NCBI GenBank assembly: GCA_016839995.1
Contig: JAEOTD010000064.1
Coordinates: forward strand, 1 to 40,416
Length of the DNA stretch: 40,416 nt
Direction of reading: 5' to 3'
DNA from: Candidatus Hermodarchaeota archaeon
Lineage (GTDB): Archaea; Asgardarchaeota; Hermodarchaeia; Hermodarchaeales; Hermodarchaeaceae
Under the pieces are notes generated by a model. It saw only the letters and a list, made by a program, of their open reading frames with translations, had not been told where the DNA came from and ran no database searches. The translations under genes and the position numbers were made by a program. Positions 32,136 to 39,701 of the stretch are shown one piece after another (positions within the stretch are counted from its first letter, which is position 1; each line of letters begins with the position of its first letter).

Positions 32136-33026
32136 ATGCAATTCGATCTATTCTACTTCTTCCAAACCTATTGGTGGCTCATAGTAATTCTCATCTTTGT
32201 CATCATCCTTCTCCTCATCATTCCCTTCATTCGCATTCTCAAAGAATACGAGCGCGCCGTCATCTTCCGCCTTGGTCGCGCCGTCCCTGGCGTCAAAGGC
32301 CCCGGTGTAATCTTCCTCCTGCCGATTCTAGACAAAATGGTCAGAGCTGATTTACGGGAACAATATTTCGAAATCGAACACCAACGCTGCATCACCAGCG
32401 ACAATGCACCTGTCGACATCGACCTCCTCATCTATCATCGAGTTATCAACGCACGGGACAGCGTCTTACGCATCCGAGATTTTAGTGGTGCTGCTCTAGG
32501 AATTAGTCAAACCACACTCCGTGCCGTCGTTGGAGATATCACCTTAGACGATGTCCTTGCCAAACGTGAATACATCAACAGCATTCTCCGAGAAAAACTC
32601 GATGAAAACACCGAACCTTGGGGCGTGAAGGTTACCAAAGTGGAGATTCGAGAGATTCTCCCCCCAACAAAGGTGAATGAGGCAATGATCATGCAAATGG
32701 AAGCCGAAAGGCGCCGAAGAGCTATGGTTACAGAAGCCGCAGGAAAACGCGAATCAACCATCGCAATTGCTGAAGGTGATAAACAATCAGCGATTCTTCG
32801 GGCTGAGGGTGAACGGCAGTCAGCAGTGTTGCGGGCTGAAGGTGAAGCCTTGGCACTCCAGAAGGTCTTTGATATTGCGAAGGGAATTGACGAAAAGACA
32901 ATGGTGCTTCAATACTTAGATGCGATTCAAAAATTAGGTGTGAGTCCGAGTACCAAGTATGTGATTCCCATTGAATTTACCCAACTAGTAAATCCGATTC
33001 AAAAATTCTTGAAGACCATCAAATAG
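32136..33026 (+). CDS. Stomatin/prohibitin (SPFH/band 7) family membrane protein
   Basis: A 296-residue SPFH protein. One N-terminal membrane helix (about 13-33) is followed by the band 7 domain: EYERAVIFRLGRAVPGVKGP, GVIFLLPILDKMVRADLR, TSDNAPVDIDLLIYHRV, TLRAVVGDITLDDVLAKRE. After residue 200 a helical region has a tandem repeat of about eleven residues, DKQSAILRAEGE / RQSAVLRAEGE, typical of stomatins. These proteins oligomerise and organise membrane microdomains or membrane proteases. The NfeD-type protease that often follows in prokaryotes is absent here. ATG 32136 has AGGGATAGG upstream. C-ending codons are frequent in the 5' half, fewer in the 3' half. Confidence 0.92.
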   Translation: MQFDLFYFFQTYWWLIVILIFVIILLLIIPFIRILKEYERAVIFRLGRAVPGVKGPGVIFLLPILDKMVRADLREQYFEIEHQRCITSDNAPVDIDLLIYHRVINARDSVLRIRDFSGAALGISQTTLRAVVGDITLDDVLAKREYINSILREKLDENTEPWGVKVTKVEIREILPPTKVNEAMIMQMEAERRRRAMVTEAAGKRESTIAIAEGDKQSAILRAEGERQSAVLRAEGEALALQKVFDIAKGIDEKTMVLQYLDAIQKLGVSPSTKYVIPIEFTQLVNPIQKFLKTIK

Positions 33027-33122
33027 GGATTGGTAACAAATCATTGGAACCCGGTAGGCATCCTCCTTCGGTTACCTCATCTATATGTCGTGCTACTCGG
33101 ATAATTAAACAGTGATGATTGG

Positions 33123-33440
33123 CTACTTTGCAGCAGCTTGGACTTTCTCTTTCACTGTTTCACGGGTGTCATTATCGAGGACAGTGGTATAAGATTCATA
33201 ACCAGGTAGACCAGTTCTGATCTCCTCGATGAGAAGCATGAGCGCTTTTTCAGAATCTAGGTCGCGAACTTCTAAACTGGCATCATCAAAGATGAAACTG
33301 GCTTCCTTCCATTTCCCTTCTCCGACCTGATACATCATATAGAGATAATCGTCGGTCATAAGGATAGCTGAATTGACTTTCCAAGCCTCTTCTAGCAGTT
33401 CAAGGGTTTTCTTAGCATTCTCCTCTTTGCTCATGGACAT
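33123..33440 (-). CDS. Small hypothetical protein
   Basis: About 105 residues from ATG 33440 (a GTG at 33443 and an ATG at 33434 are alternatives). The protein is acidic and mixed alpha/beta: LELLEEAWKVNSAILMTDDY, YMMYQVGEGKWKEASFIFDD, DSEKALMLLIEEIRTGLPGY, then a helical tail VKEKVQAAAK. No cysteines or catalytic motif. I do not recognise a family. It lies between the stomatin gene (convergent) and endA (same strand, 71 bp upstream). Confidence 0.68.
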   Translation of the reverse strand: MSMSKEENAKKTLELLEEAWKVNSAILMTDDYLYMMYQVGEGKWKEASFIFDDASLEVRDLDSEKALMLLIEEIRTGLPGYESYTTVLDNDTRETVKEKVQAAAK

Positions 33441-33514
33441 CACGTCAGTGTAAGTGAACTCTACAATACCTCATAAAAATCCAGTGGTCAAAATCTGGAG
33501 GGTGGTACAATACC

Positions 33515-34075
33515 CTAAGGTTTGATCCATGAGAAGACGAAATATCGTACTTTTCCTGATTCACTCGAGGTGGCTAAGACAAACCGTTTGCGAACGGAGG
33601 TGGCAAGACGTCCGGCTCTAACAACTTCAATTGCGGAGACTTCATCGGATTTGGCGATTACTTCGACAATGAAAAGGGAGTGGTCAATTCCCGGTCCGTG
33701 ACGATACACAGCAAAATCTGCACCGAATTTCAAACCGGGTCGTACGACAAATCCCCGTTTCCGTAAATCCTCATAGACTTGGAATTTTCTGCTAAAGTCC
33801 TTGTGTTGTTTTTCAGCGACCACAACAAGGTCCTTCTCTTTTAGTGGAGAAGTCACCTCATCGGTATAGACTTCGATTTTACCCTTACGGAGAAGGTGGA
33901 GGGCTTCGAAAAAGGAGAGCTGGGATGGGCGGTCAAATTCAGTGGTTTTTGGTTTTCTAATGCCTAAGGGTTTACCAAAAAAGCCGTCACCATAGAGTCT
34001 TGATCCATCTTCCGGATTCCAGATGACGACCTTGTTTTCAACAATTTGAGCGGGAATTCTTTTAGCAGGTGGCAT
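33515..34075 (-). CDS. endA: tRNA-splicing endonuclease (EndA)
   Basis: Cuts the bulge-helix-bulge junctions of pre-tRNA introns. The 186-residue protein has the complete catalytic set: Tyr124 in FGADFAVYRHGPG, His132 in IDHSLFIVEV and Lys163 in ATSVRKRFVLA, with YEDLRKRGFVVRPGLKFG before them. The N-terminal part (1-80) is a short domain with DGSRLYGDGFFGKPLG, and the length fits homotetrameric or heterotetrameric archaeal enzymes. Whether it can cut relaxed, non-canonical motifs by itself is open, and a second non-catalytic subunit could lie elsewhere. The same window holds a tRNA-Gln with one canonical and one non-canonical intron, its likely substrate. Confidence 0.93.
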   Translation of the reverse strand: MPPAKRIPAQIVENKVVIWNPEDGSRLYGDGFFGKPLGIRKPKTTEFDRPSQLSFFEALHLLRKGKIEVYTDEVTSPLKEKDLVVVAEKQHKDFSRKFQVYEDLRKRGFVVRPGLKFGADFAVYRHGPGIDHSLFIVEVIAKSDEVSAIEVVRAGRLATSVRKRFVLATSSESGKVRYFVFSWIKP

Positions 34076-34133
34076 CTCAGCTCACATGATCTTTTCTCTG
34101 ACTAACCTTTGATAACGAGGTTTAAAAGCGGTA

Positions 34134-34814
34134 CTATGGAACCCGCGCAATGGCGATTATTCGAACTGCATCCGCCGCATCTTCTGCTGCATCAGCAATT
34201 TCTTCTAAATGTTGACCTAAATCCTTCAACCGCAATAAAACGGTGACTTCGAGATTCGATCTATACAAAAACTGAGTGAAGCCACGATGTGCCGAATCTG
34301 CATCCCGTTCAGCTAAGTCAACCTGCATAGCAAATTCAACAGCTTTGTCTGAATTCTGTTCAAGGAACATGATCGATTGGCGCATTTTAAACACTGCATC
34401 GTTTAGAGCGTCGAGGAGCGCAGTGAAATGCTTACGAGTTTTTGCATCCGGTTTAAATTCCTCTAATCCTGAAAGATCCCATGCTGAAGCTTCACAAAGA
34501 TCAGCAATGTCATCAGTTCGCATTACTAGGCGGAAATAATCACTCCGGCGTAGCATGGTTTCAGAAACTGATAACTCGTCTAGGAGCGTACGTTTGATAC
34601 TATCTGCCTTCCTTTCAAGCTTAGCTAGCTTGTTGAAGTGGTCTTTATGGCGTTCTTTGTGGCCATCCATCCAGTCCTCAATCATTACTCGAAGAGCTTT
34701 TGCAGCCTGTAAGACCACACTTGAATGATCCTGAGCAATAGCTATTGCCTTGTATTCCGCGCGATTTCCTGATGATTCTAGTGTCACTTTTACTGACCTC
34801 TGAGCGAGGGTCAT
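34134..34814 (-). CDS. PhoU-like DUF47 family protein
   Basis: A 226-residue, almost all-alpha protein of the PhoU-related DUF47 group, which often regulates phosphate (Pit) transport. The family pattern shows in HKDHFNKLAKLERKADSIKR, LRRSDYFRLVMRTDDIADLC and LAERDADSAHRGFTQFLYRS, with repeated E/D pairs that bind metal clusters in relatives. Start: ATG 34814 with TAGAGG about six bases upstream; the GTG at 34820 would add two residues. No phosphate transporter is adjacent; the next gene upstream is UppP, 32 bp away, so a transport partner, if any, is elsewhere. Confidence 0.82.
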   Translation of the reverse strand: MTLAQRSVKVTLESSGNRAEYKAIAIAQDHSSVVLQAAKALRVMIEDWMDGHKERHKDHFNKLAKLERKADSIKRTLLDELSVSETMLRRSDYFRLVMRTDDIADLCEASAWDLSGLEEFKPDAKTRKHFTALLDALNDAVFKMRQSIMFLEQNSDKAVEFAMQVDLAERDADSAHRGFTQFLYRSNLEVTVLLRLKDLGQHLEEIADAAEDAADAVRIIAIARVP

Positions 34815-34846
34815 CGACACCTCTATTAAAGCCTATCGCCTCTACT

Positions 34847-35689
34847 TCAAGGAATTGTGAAGGCAATTGTCGGAATCGTAAGTCCGACAACGATGATGCC
34901 TAAAATAAGGCAGAAAATCCACCAGGGCACACGAATGGCGTAATAACGAAGAAGAGTGAGGGTCACCAATCCGGTGAGAAAGGCTACTAAGATTATTGCC
35001 AAGAGGATAAATGGTGGTAAAATTAGAACAGCGCCTTCGATTAGGAAGTCCAAAGTGACAACCCCGATGGTCGCAGGAACACTTAGAAGAAAGCTCAATC
35101 GAAGTGCATCTTCTCGGTTTACACCCCGCACAAGGAGCCAAGTAAGCGTCATCGCTGAACGGCTAATCCCAGGAAGAACAGCGATTCCCTGAAGCAAACC
35201 AATTACAAAGGCTTCACGAAATGGTATATCCCCCAATGTTAGATCTCCTTTTGCTCCACGCTGAAAATACAGCACGAAACCTGTAGCAATCAGCAGAATC
35301 CCCACCAGAAGCGTAACAACACTCCCCATGAGATACGTTACCCAGTTCTTCAGAAAGAAATACAGGGGCAAGGCAATCAGAACCGTCCCAATTGTACCTG
35401 CTATAACAAAAACAAAGAGAGGGCCAAACAGCTTTGTCTGTTCTGAGTCAGACGCCTCTTCCGATGAAGAACGAATTCGAGCATATAATGGAGTGAAAAT
35501 ATCTCGGTGATAAAAAACAATGACGGTGAAGGCGGTACCAAGGTGTAACCAAAAAATGAGTGATAACACGAAAGCAGAATCAAAAAAGAATACATTCACT
35601 CCAGCCAGTAATATCTGCCCCTCACTACTCACTGGCAGATACTCGAGTAATCCTTGCATCAATGCTAAAATCAAAAGTTCAATAATCAT
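34847..35689 (-). CDS. uppP: Undecaprenyl-diphosphatase-family phosphatase (UppP/BacA)
   Basis: Integral membrane phosphatase of the BacA family that recycles polyprenyl diphosphate; in archaea the substrate would be dolichyl-type or other isoprenoid diphosphate for N-glycosylation. Signature strings are MQGLLEYLPVSSEGQILLAG (the family's QGxTEFLPVSSSGH, with Glu and Gln variants) and LPGISRSAMTLTWLLVRGVN, with DALRLSFLLSVPATIG after them. Seven or eight membrane helices over 280 residues. I chose ATG 35689, since family members have about ten residues before QG; GTG 35701 is an alternative. The fourteen-sequon surface protein at 25054 would be a plausible consumer of such lipid carriers. Confidence 0.9.
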   Translation of the reverse strand: MIIELLILALMQGLLEYLPVSSEGQILLAGVNVFFFDSAFVLSLIFWLHLGTAFTVIVFYHRDIFTPLYARIRSSSEEASDSEQTKLFGPLFVFVIAGTIGTVLIALPLYFFLKNWVTYLMGSVVTLLVGILLIATGFVLYFQRGAKGDLTLGDIPFREAFVIGLLQGIAVLPGISRSAMTLTWLLVRGVNREDALRLSFLLSVPATIGVVTLDFLIEGAVLILPPFILLAIILVAFLTGLVTLTLLRYYAIRVPWWIFCLILGIIVVGLTIPTIAFTIP

Positions 35690-35783
35690 AAGAAATATCA
35701 CTCGGGCTAGTCTTCGTTGATATCATCGCATCCCTAAAAGATTGTCTGATAAGGCGCCAATCAAGTAAACAGGTTACAGAAGC

Positions 35784-35819
35784 CATGAAACTGAAAATGT
35801 TTCCTCGAGACGTTTCATG
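35784..35819. promoter_or_regulatory. Spaced inverted repeat in the uppP / wHTH divergent region
   Basis: Perfect 8-bp arms, catgaaac and gtttcatg (35784-35791 and 35812-35819), separated by 20 bp lie 55-90 bp before the wHTH start at 35874 and within the 184-bp divergent region with uppP. The layout suits a dimeric regulator site, possibly for the wHTH protein itself; experimentally untested. Confidence 0.42.
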
Positions 35820-35873
35820 CATTGGCGAATCGCTTAAAACCTGCCGTTGATTAAAAACTCAGGAGGATTTGCC

Positions 35874-36221
35874 GTGGAACCTGAAAAACAGCCATCATCA
35901 GCGGAGAGTCAAAAACTAACAATCCTCCGGACATTGGTTGATGAAGATCCCGTTAAACGAGAGTTAGTCCGCTGTTTAAGCGATGGATTATGGCATACTA
36001 CTTCTGAACTTGCCCGCTTCGCAAAGAAGGCAAACCCGGTGGTTGGATTAGTTACTGTGGGGACAATTTTAACTAGATTACAAGAACAGTTGAGTGAACA
36101 GTTCCTTGAACAAATGATCCAGCAAGCCGATGAAGGGGTTTCATCATGGCGTATTGGGGTAGAATGGTTGGATGTTGTCAAAACAATCCTGAAGGCCCCT
36201 AGTCCCGCTTCTTCTGGTTGA
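35874..36221 (+). CDS. Winged-helix protein
   Basis: The frame opens at 35847, but GTG 35874 is preceded by AGGAGG with a seven-base gap and is clearly the start. The 115-residue product begins MEPEKQPSSAESQKLTILRTL and contains a winged-helix-type core: DPVKRELVRCLSDGLWHTTSE (about 25-45), FAKKANPVVGLVTVGTIL and LQEQLSEQFLEQMIQQ. The tail is hydrophobic and unstructured. Probable transcriptional regulator or adaptor of unknown target. The inverted repeat upstream is a candidate autoregulatory site. Confidence 0.72.
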   Translation: MEPEKQPSSAESQKLTILRTLVDEDPVKRELVRCLSDGLWHTTSELARFAKKANPVVGLVTVGTILTRLQEQLSEQFLEQMIQQADEGVSSWRIGVEWLDVVKTILKAPSPASSG

Positions 36222-36260
36222 GAATTCCAATTCTCAATTGATAGTCGCCGTAGAGCCGTT

Positions 36261-36299
36261 TTTCCCTAGAATAAAGGGAAATAATACTGCGTTTATAAG
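36261..36299 (+). promoter_or_regulatory. Histone gene promoter region with dyad
   Basis: A TATA box, tttataag (36292-36299), sits about 80 bp before the histone ATG, predicting a leader of around 50 nt. Eleven bp upstream is an inverted repeat, tttccct-agaataa-agggaaa (36261-36281, 7-bp arms), a position where an operator would interfere with or assist TBP/TFB binding. Confidence 0.5.
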
Positions 36300-36376
36300 G
36301 AATGGGCTTTTAATCGGTGTAAAACTTAAGTAGGGGCAGTAAGAACGGTTATTTTAGGAAAAAACCGGTGTTAATC

Positions 36377-36616
36377 ATGCCCCGAGAAAAAACAACTCGA
36401 ATTATTCCCTTGGCCCCAATTGACCGATTAATTCGCAAAGCCGGAGCCGAACGTGTTAGCGAACATGCCGCCACTGAACTGGGCGAAGTGCTCGAAGAAT
36501 TAGGAATCGAAATCGCCACAATCGCTAAGGAACTCTCGGAGTTTGCGGGACGAAAAACCGTTACGCGTAAAGATGTCAAACTGGCTTATAAACAGTGGAA
36601 GAAGACTCGGCGATAG
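36377..36616 (+). CDS. Archaeal histone
   Basis: A 79-residue histone-fold protein. The frame opens at a GTG (36368) but ATG 36377 (MPREKTTRIIPLAPIDRLIR) has the histone N-terminus and a GGTG just before. The sequence contains the three helices and two loops: IDRLIRKAGAERVSEHAATE, the long central helix LGEVLEELGIEIATIAKELS, and GRKTVTRKDVKLAYKQWKK, with the RKDV motif at the second loop. The length is standard with a short basic tail (KKTRR), so it likely forms dimers and wraps DNA like HMfA/B. Tailless histones occur in many archaea including Asgard members. Confidence 0.95.
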   Translation: MPREKTTRIIPLAPIDRLIRKAGAERVSEHAATELGEVLEELGIEIATIAKELSEFAGRKTVTRKDVKLAYKQWKKTRR

Positions 36617-36707
36617 TTTATCCGGCCAACAACGAACAATCTTAAGGCTTAAAATGGGTTCCAGCCCACAATCCTAGCTGGTGCCCTCTTTTTCGTAGGT
36701 GACATTA

Positions 36708-37925
36708 ATGCCCATCAAACCTCTGCATAGTGACCTTATCACGAACCGAACAAAAACAATTCAATATGCTATCCGGGATGTTGTCGTAACCGCGAAACGG
36801 CTTGAAGCCTCCGGACAACAAATCACCTATCTCAATATTGGTGATCCGATAGTCTACGATTTTGAAACTCCTTCCTTTTTAGTGGACGCGTTTTGTGCTG
36901 CAGCTAAAGAGGGACATAACGGGTACTCGGCATCTGCAGGAATTCCTACATTTCGTAAAGCCGTTGTTAAGAAAGAGAAACGCATCAATCAAGTAACTAT
37001 CCACGAATCAGATGTTATAGCAACAGCTGGCATATCGGAAGGCATCCAAATGGTAATGGCTGCACTGGTTCACCCAGGGTCTGAAGTTCTGGTACCCGGA
37101 CCAACGTATCCACCATACCTAGCCTTTGTCCGATTTTTCGATGGAACAGCGCTTACTTATCGTTGCATTGAGGAGGAAGGCTGGCGTCCTGATCCTGATG
37201 ATATTCGTGCTCAAATCACTGACAAGACTGCTGCAATAGTCCTCATTAATCCGAATAATCCCACAGGATCCGTATATTCGGAAAAAACTATCAAAACCTT
37301 CGTCAATATTGCAGGTGAATATGGGCTCCCACTCATTTCCGACGAAGTCTATGATCGCTTAATCTATGATCAGACACCAAAAAGCACCGCGGCTCTAGCC
37401 AAAGATGTGCCTGTTATAGGTTTCAACGGGTTATCCAAAGTCTACCTTGTCCCCGGCTGGCGCATCGGATACATGTACTTCCATCATCAAAACCACGAAT
37501 TCGCAGAGTTAAAAGAACACATCCTCAAGCAGGCACGCATCCGAATATGCACCAACGCACCTGCTCAATATGCAAGTGCCGTTGCGCTCCAAGAAAGTGA
37601 TGCATATCTCAAACCGGTCCTTGCCCGTCTCCGCGAACGACGAGACCTAGTCTCCAAACGTCTTAACGAAATCCAAGGCATCTCAACATCTAAACCAGAA
37701 GGTGCATTTTACATCTTTCCAAAAATCAACCTCAACAATCGGTGGACAAATGATGAAACTTTTGTCATGGAACTGCTTCACAAGACTGGAGTATTAGTTG
37801 TTCATGGTTCCGGTTTTGACCCAAACCATGGTGCAAATCATTTCCGCCTTGTTTTCTTGGCTCCACCACCCATTCTCAACTCAGCATTGGATGCTCTACA
37901 ACATTTCATGGAAAAAGGGTCCTAA
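36708..37925 (+). CDS. PLP-dependent class I aminotransferase (alanine/aspartate type)
   Basis: A 405-residue fold-type I aminotransferase that moves an amino group between an amino acid and a 2-oxo acid. From ATG 36708 (AGGTGA upstream) the protein shows YLNIGDPIVYDFETP, GYSASAGIPTFRKAV, VLINPNNPTGSVYSEK, LISDEVYDRLIYD and the PLP-lysine motif FNGLSKVYLVPGWRIGY, with FRLVFLAPP near the C-terminal Arg that binds the alpha-carboxylate. The layout is nearest to archaeal alanine or kynurenine/aspartate aminotransferases; the exact substrate is unknown. Its 3' end overlaps the opposite-strand gene at 37922 by 4 bp. Confidence 0.92.
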   Translation: MPIKPLHSDLITNRTKTIQYAIRDVVVTAKRLEASGQQITYLNIGDPIVYDFETPSFLVDAFCAAAKEGHNGYSASAGIPTFRKAVVKKEKRINQVTIHESDVIATAGISEGIQMVMAALVHPGSEVLVPGPTYPPYLAFVRFFDGTALTYRCIEEEGWRPDPDDIRAQITDKTAAIVLINPNNPTGSVYSEKTIKTFVNIAGEYGLPLISDEVYDRLIYDQTPKSTAALAKDVPVIGFNGLSKVYLVPGWRIGYMYFHHQNHEFAELKEHILKQARIRICTNAPAQYASAVALQESDAYLKPVLARLRERRDLVSKRLNEIQGISTSKPEGAFYIFPKINLNNRWTNDETFVMELLHKTGVLVVHGSGFDPNHGANHFRLVFLAPPPILNSALDALQHFMEKGS

Positions 37926-38260
37926 TCAAAACCTGATGTATCCGGTGGCTCTTGAGAATCCATACCTGATTCAGTTTGTGTCTCAGCTGAGCGTGATGTA
38001 TTAATTCGCGCCTCCTGAACCATGCGGCCAATGGTTCCAAACATGCGCTCAGGGCTAAACATAGGCATCGAGACGTTGTTTTGAATAGCATTGAAAATCT
38101 CGTTATGATTGAGATCGGTTGTCAAGGGTGTGGTGCTGACTTCGGTGGGTCCACGAAAAACCTTCACCGCCCATCGGTCACCCATACGTCCAAGCTCAAC
38201 GAGGTACGAGGTCATTGGAAGGATGTATTTTTGCGTGATAGCCTGGTATTCTTGCGACAT
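37922..38260 (-). CDS. Small hypothetical protein
   Basis: A 112-residue protein, unrecognised. The first 45 residues look folded (MSQEYQAITQKYILPMTSYL, GRMGDRWAVKVFRGPTEVST), followed by a helical segment (ALNHNEIFNAIQNN type region; MFGTIGRMVQEA) and an acidic/Ser/Pro tail. ATG 38260 lies behind GAGGCGATGGAGT. The stop overlaps the aminotransferase stop by 4 bp, tail to tail, so the two genes share their 3' ends. Confidence 0.65.
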   Translation of the reverse strand: MSQEYQAITQKYILPMTSYLVELGRMGDRWAVKVFRGPTEVSTTPLTTDLNHNEIFNAIQNNVSMPMFSPERMFGTIGRMVQEARINTSRSAETQTESGMDSQEPPDTSGFD

Positions 38261-38324
38261 ACTCCATCGCCTCTATTTATCGTATCCACGGATGTGGGCT
38301 AAAAAGGCTTTGTGACTGCTGAGT

Positions 38325-39575
38325 TCAAGATTTCTCAGTTAAATCTTCACCAATAATCGCCATTACATCGTCAGGAAACTCGATTTCAATGTCACCCCGA
38401 AGGATGCTGGACAAAGATTTTTCCAAGCGTTGTTGCAGGAGTTTTAAGCGCGCAGATACCTTACCGATTTGTTCCTTATGGTGGCTAATTTCTGCGGCAA
38501 CATCCCGTTTCTCCCATTCAGCTCGTTCTAAAGATTTTTCCAGTTCACGCCGCTCATCAATGGAAACTGAAGACTCTATCTCGGATTTCCGGGAATCGAG
38601 AGTTGAAAAACGCAAACGATAGTCATCTAACGCCCCTCTCTCAACAATCTGGTCCCGGCGGTCGATTACTTTACGGTTAAGACTGGCTTTGAACTTGATT
38701 TTCTTTTCCTGAATTGCATCGCTGAGGGCATTCAGTCCTGCTTTCAAACGTGTGAGAATATCAGTGTCTCTTTGAAATGCTTGCCAAGGATCTGCGGAGT
38801 AGGCATCCGCGCCTTCTCCCGCCGTTGAAGAAATCATGATGGATTGTCCTGCAGCCTGACTAAGCTTTTTGAAAGGTTTTTTCAGAAAATTCAATTGGTT
38901 CGTCACAATCATCCGTATACTGTCAATTTCTCGACGAATTTCATCAATCTCCTCTAAACCTGAATCCTTGCGAAACTGTTCAATGCCGGTTTGCTGCTTC
39001 TCAATCCGTCCTTCTGCTTTCTCCTGCTGTTGTTGCAGCTCAACTAAGTCCTTCGACAGTTTCACGACCTGATGAGACCGGTCTTCGATTTCTTCAACCT
39101 CATCACGAATTTGATCCAGCTGCTTCGGAAGCTTATCCTTCTCCCATATCTTCTTGATTTTCTGATACCCCTGATTAATCGCCCGAAACTGATAATCTAA
39201 TTCTTTGACGACACGCTTATGCACTTGTGGTAACCGGCGAATATATCGGTGGCCAGCCATCGTCACGTCACGAATATACCTTTCCAAATCCTGTAACAGC
39301 TCTTCTACCGATGCATACGTAATCTCTTCAGGAAATTCAACAGAATCAAAGAGCGTTTTCAACCGATTCGCCAGTTTCGCAGCAGCACCGGGAACGGTCA
39401 TTTCACCATCTATGACCACTTCTTCAAGTAACAAATCCGCAGTTTCTGTGGTTTTCACCAACGCCTCTTCAATCCGGTCCAAGTGCTTCTGAATATCGGC
39501 CCGGTAATTAAAGAGCAAATCCTCGGTCTGCTTTGAAAACCAATCAGGTAACTCATATACGTCAATCAATGACAC
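38325..39575 (-). CDS. Long coiled-coil protein, divergent partner of the longin-like GTPase
   Basis: A 416-residue, largely helical protein starting at GTG 39575 with GAGGACGACA upstream. Residues 1-60 have an amphipathic start (DVYELPDWFSKQTEDLLFNY), then several coiled-coil stretches rich in Glu, Lys and Arg (about 110-240 and 295-395), broken at 255-275 by a Ser/Gly/Ala hinge (QSIMISSTAGEGADAYSADP). The C-terminus ends in an acidic IGEDLTEKS. No known catalytic motif. The layout is suggestive of a scaffold or tether. Its start lies only 126 bp from the divergently transcribed GTPase, which suggests a functional pair; that is inference from context only. Confidence 0.72.
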   Translation of the reverse strand: MSLIDVYELPDWFSKQTEDLLFNYRADIQKHLDRIEEALVKTTETADLLLEEVVIDGEMTVPGAAAKLANRLKTLFDSVEFPEEITYASVEELLQDLERYIRDVTMAGHRYIRRLPQVHKRVVKELDYQFRAINQGYQKIKKIWEKDKLPKQLDQIRDEVEEIEDRSHQVVKLSKDLVELQQQQEKAEGRIEKQQTGIEQFRKDSGLEEIDEIRREIDSIRMIVTNQLNFLKKPFKKLSQAAGQSIMISSTAGEGADAYSADPWQAFQRDTDILTRLKAGLNALSDAIQEKKIKFKASLNRKVIDRRDQIVERGALDDYRLRFSTLDSRKSEIESSVSIDERRELEKSLERAEWEKRDVAAEISHHKEQIGKVSARLKLLQQRLEKSLSSILRGDIEIEFPDDVMAIIGEDLTEKS

Positions 39576-39701
39576 ACTGTCGTCCTCGCCTCATTTGAAA
39601 ACCTCCATGCATTAAAAAATTAACTCAAGAAGAACCTAAACCAGACCCCTCACCTACCCTGCTTGCCAAAAAGCTTATCAGCGCCACTCCGATAAACAAG
39701 A

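Noticed and set aside
32816..32860. Tandem repeat suggestive of a mobile or CRISPR-like element
   Set aside because: It encodes the repeated QSAxLRAEGE segment inside the stomatin coding frame and is a normal feature of that family.
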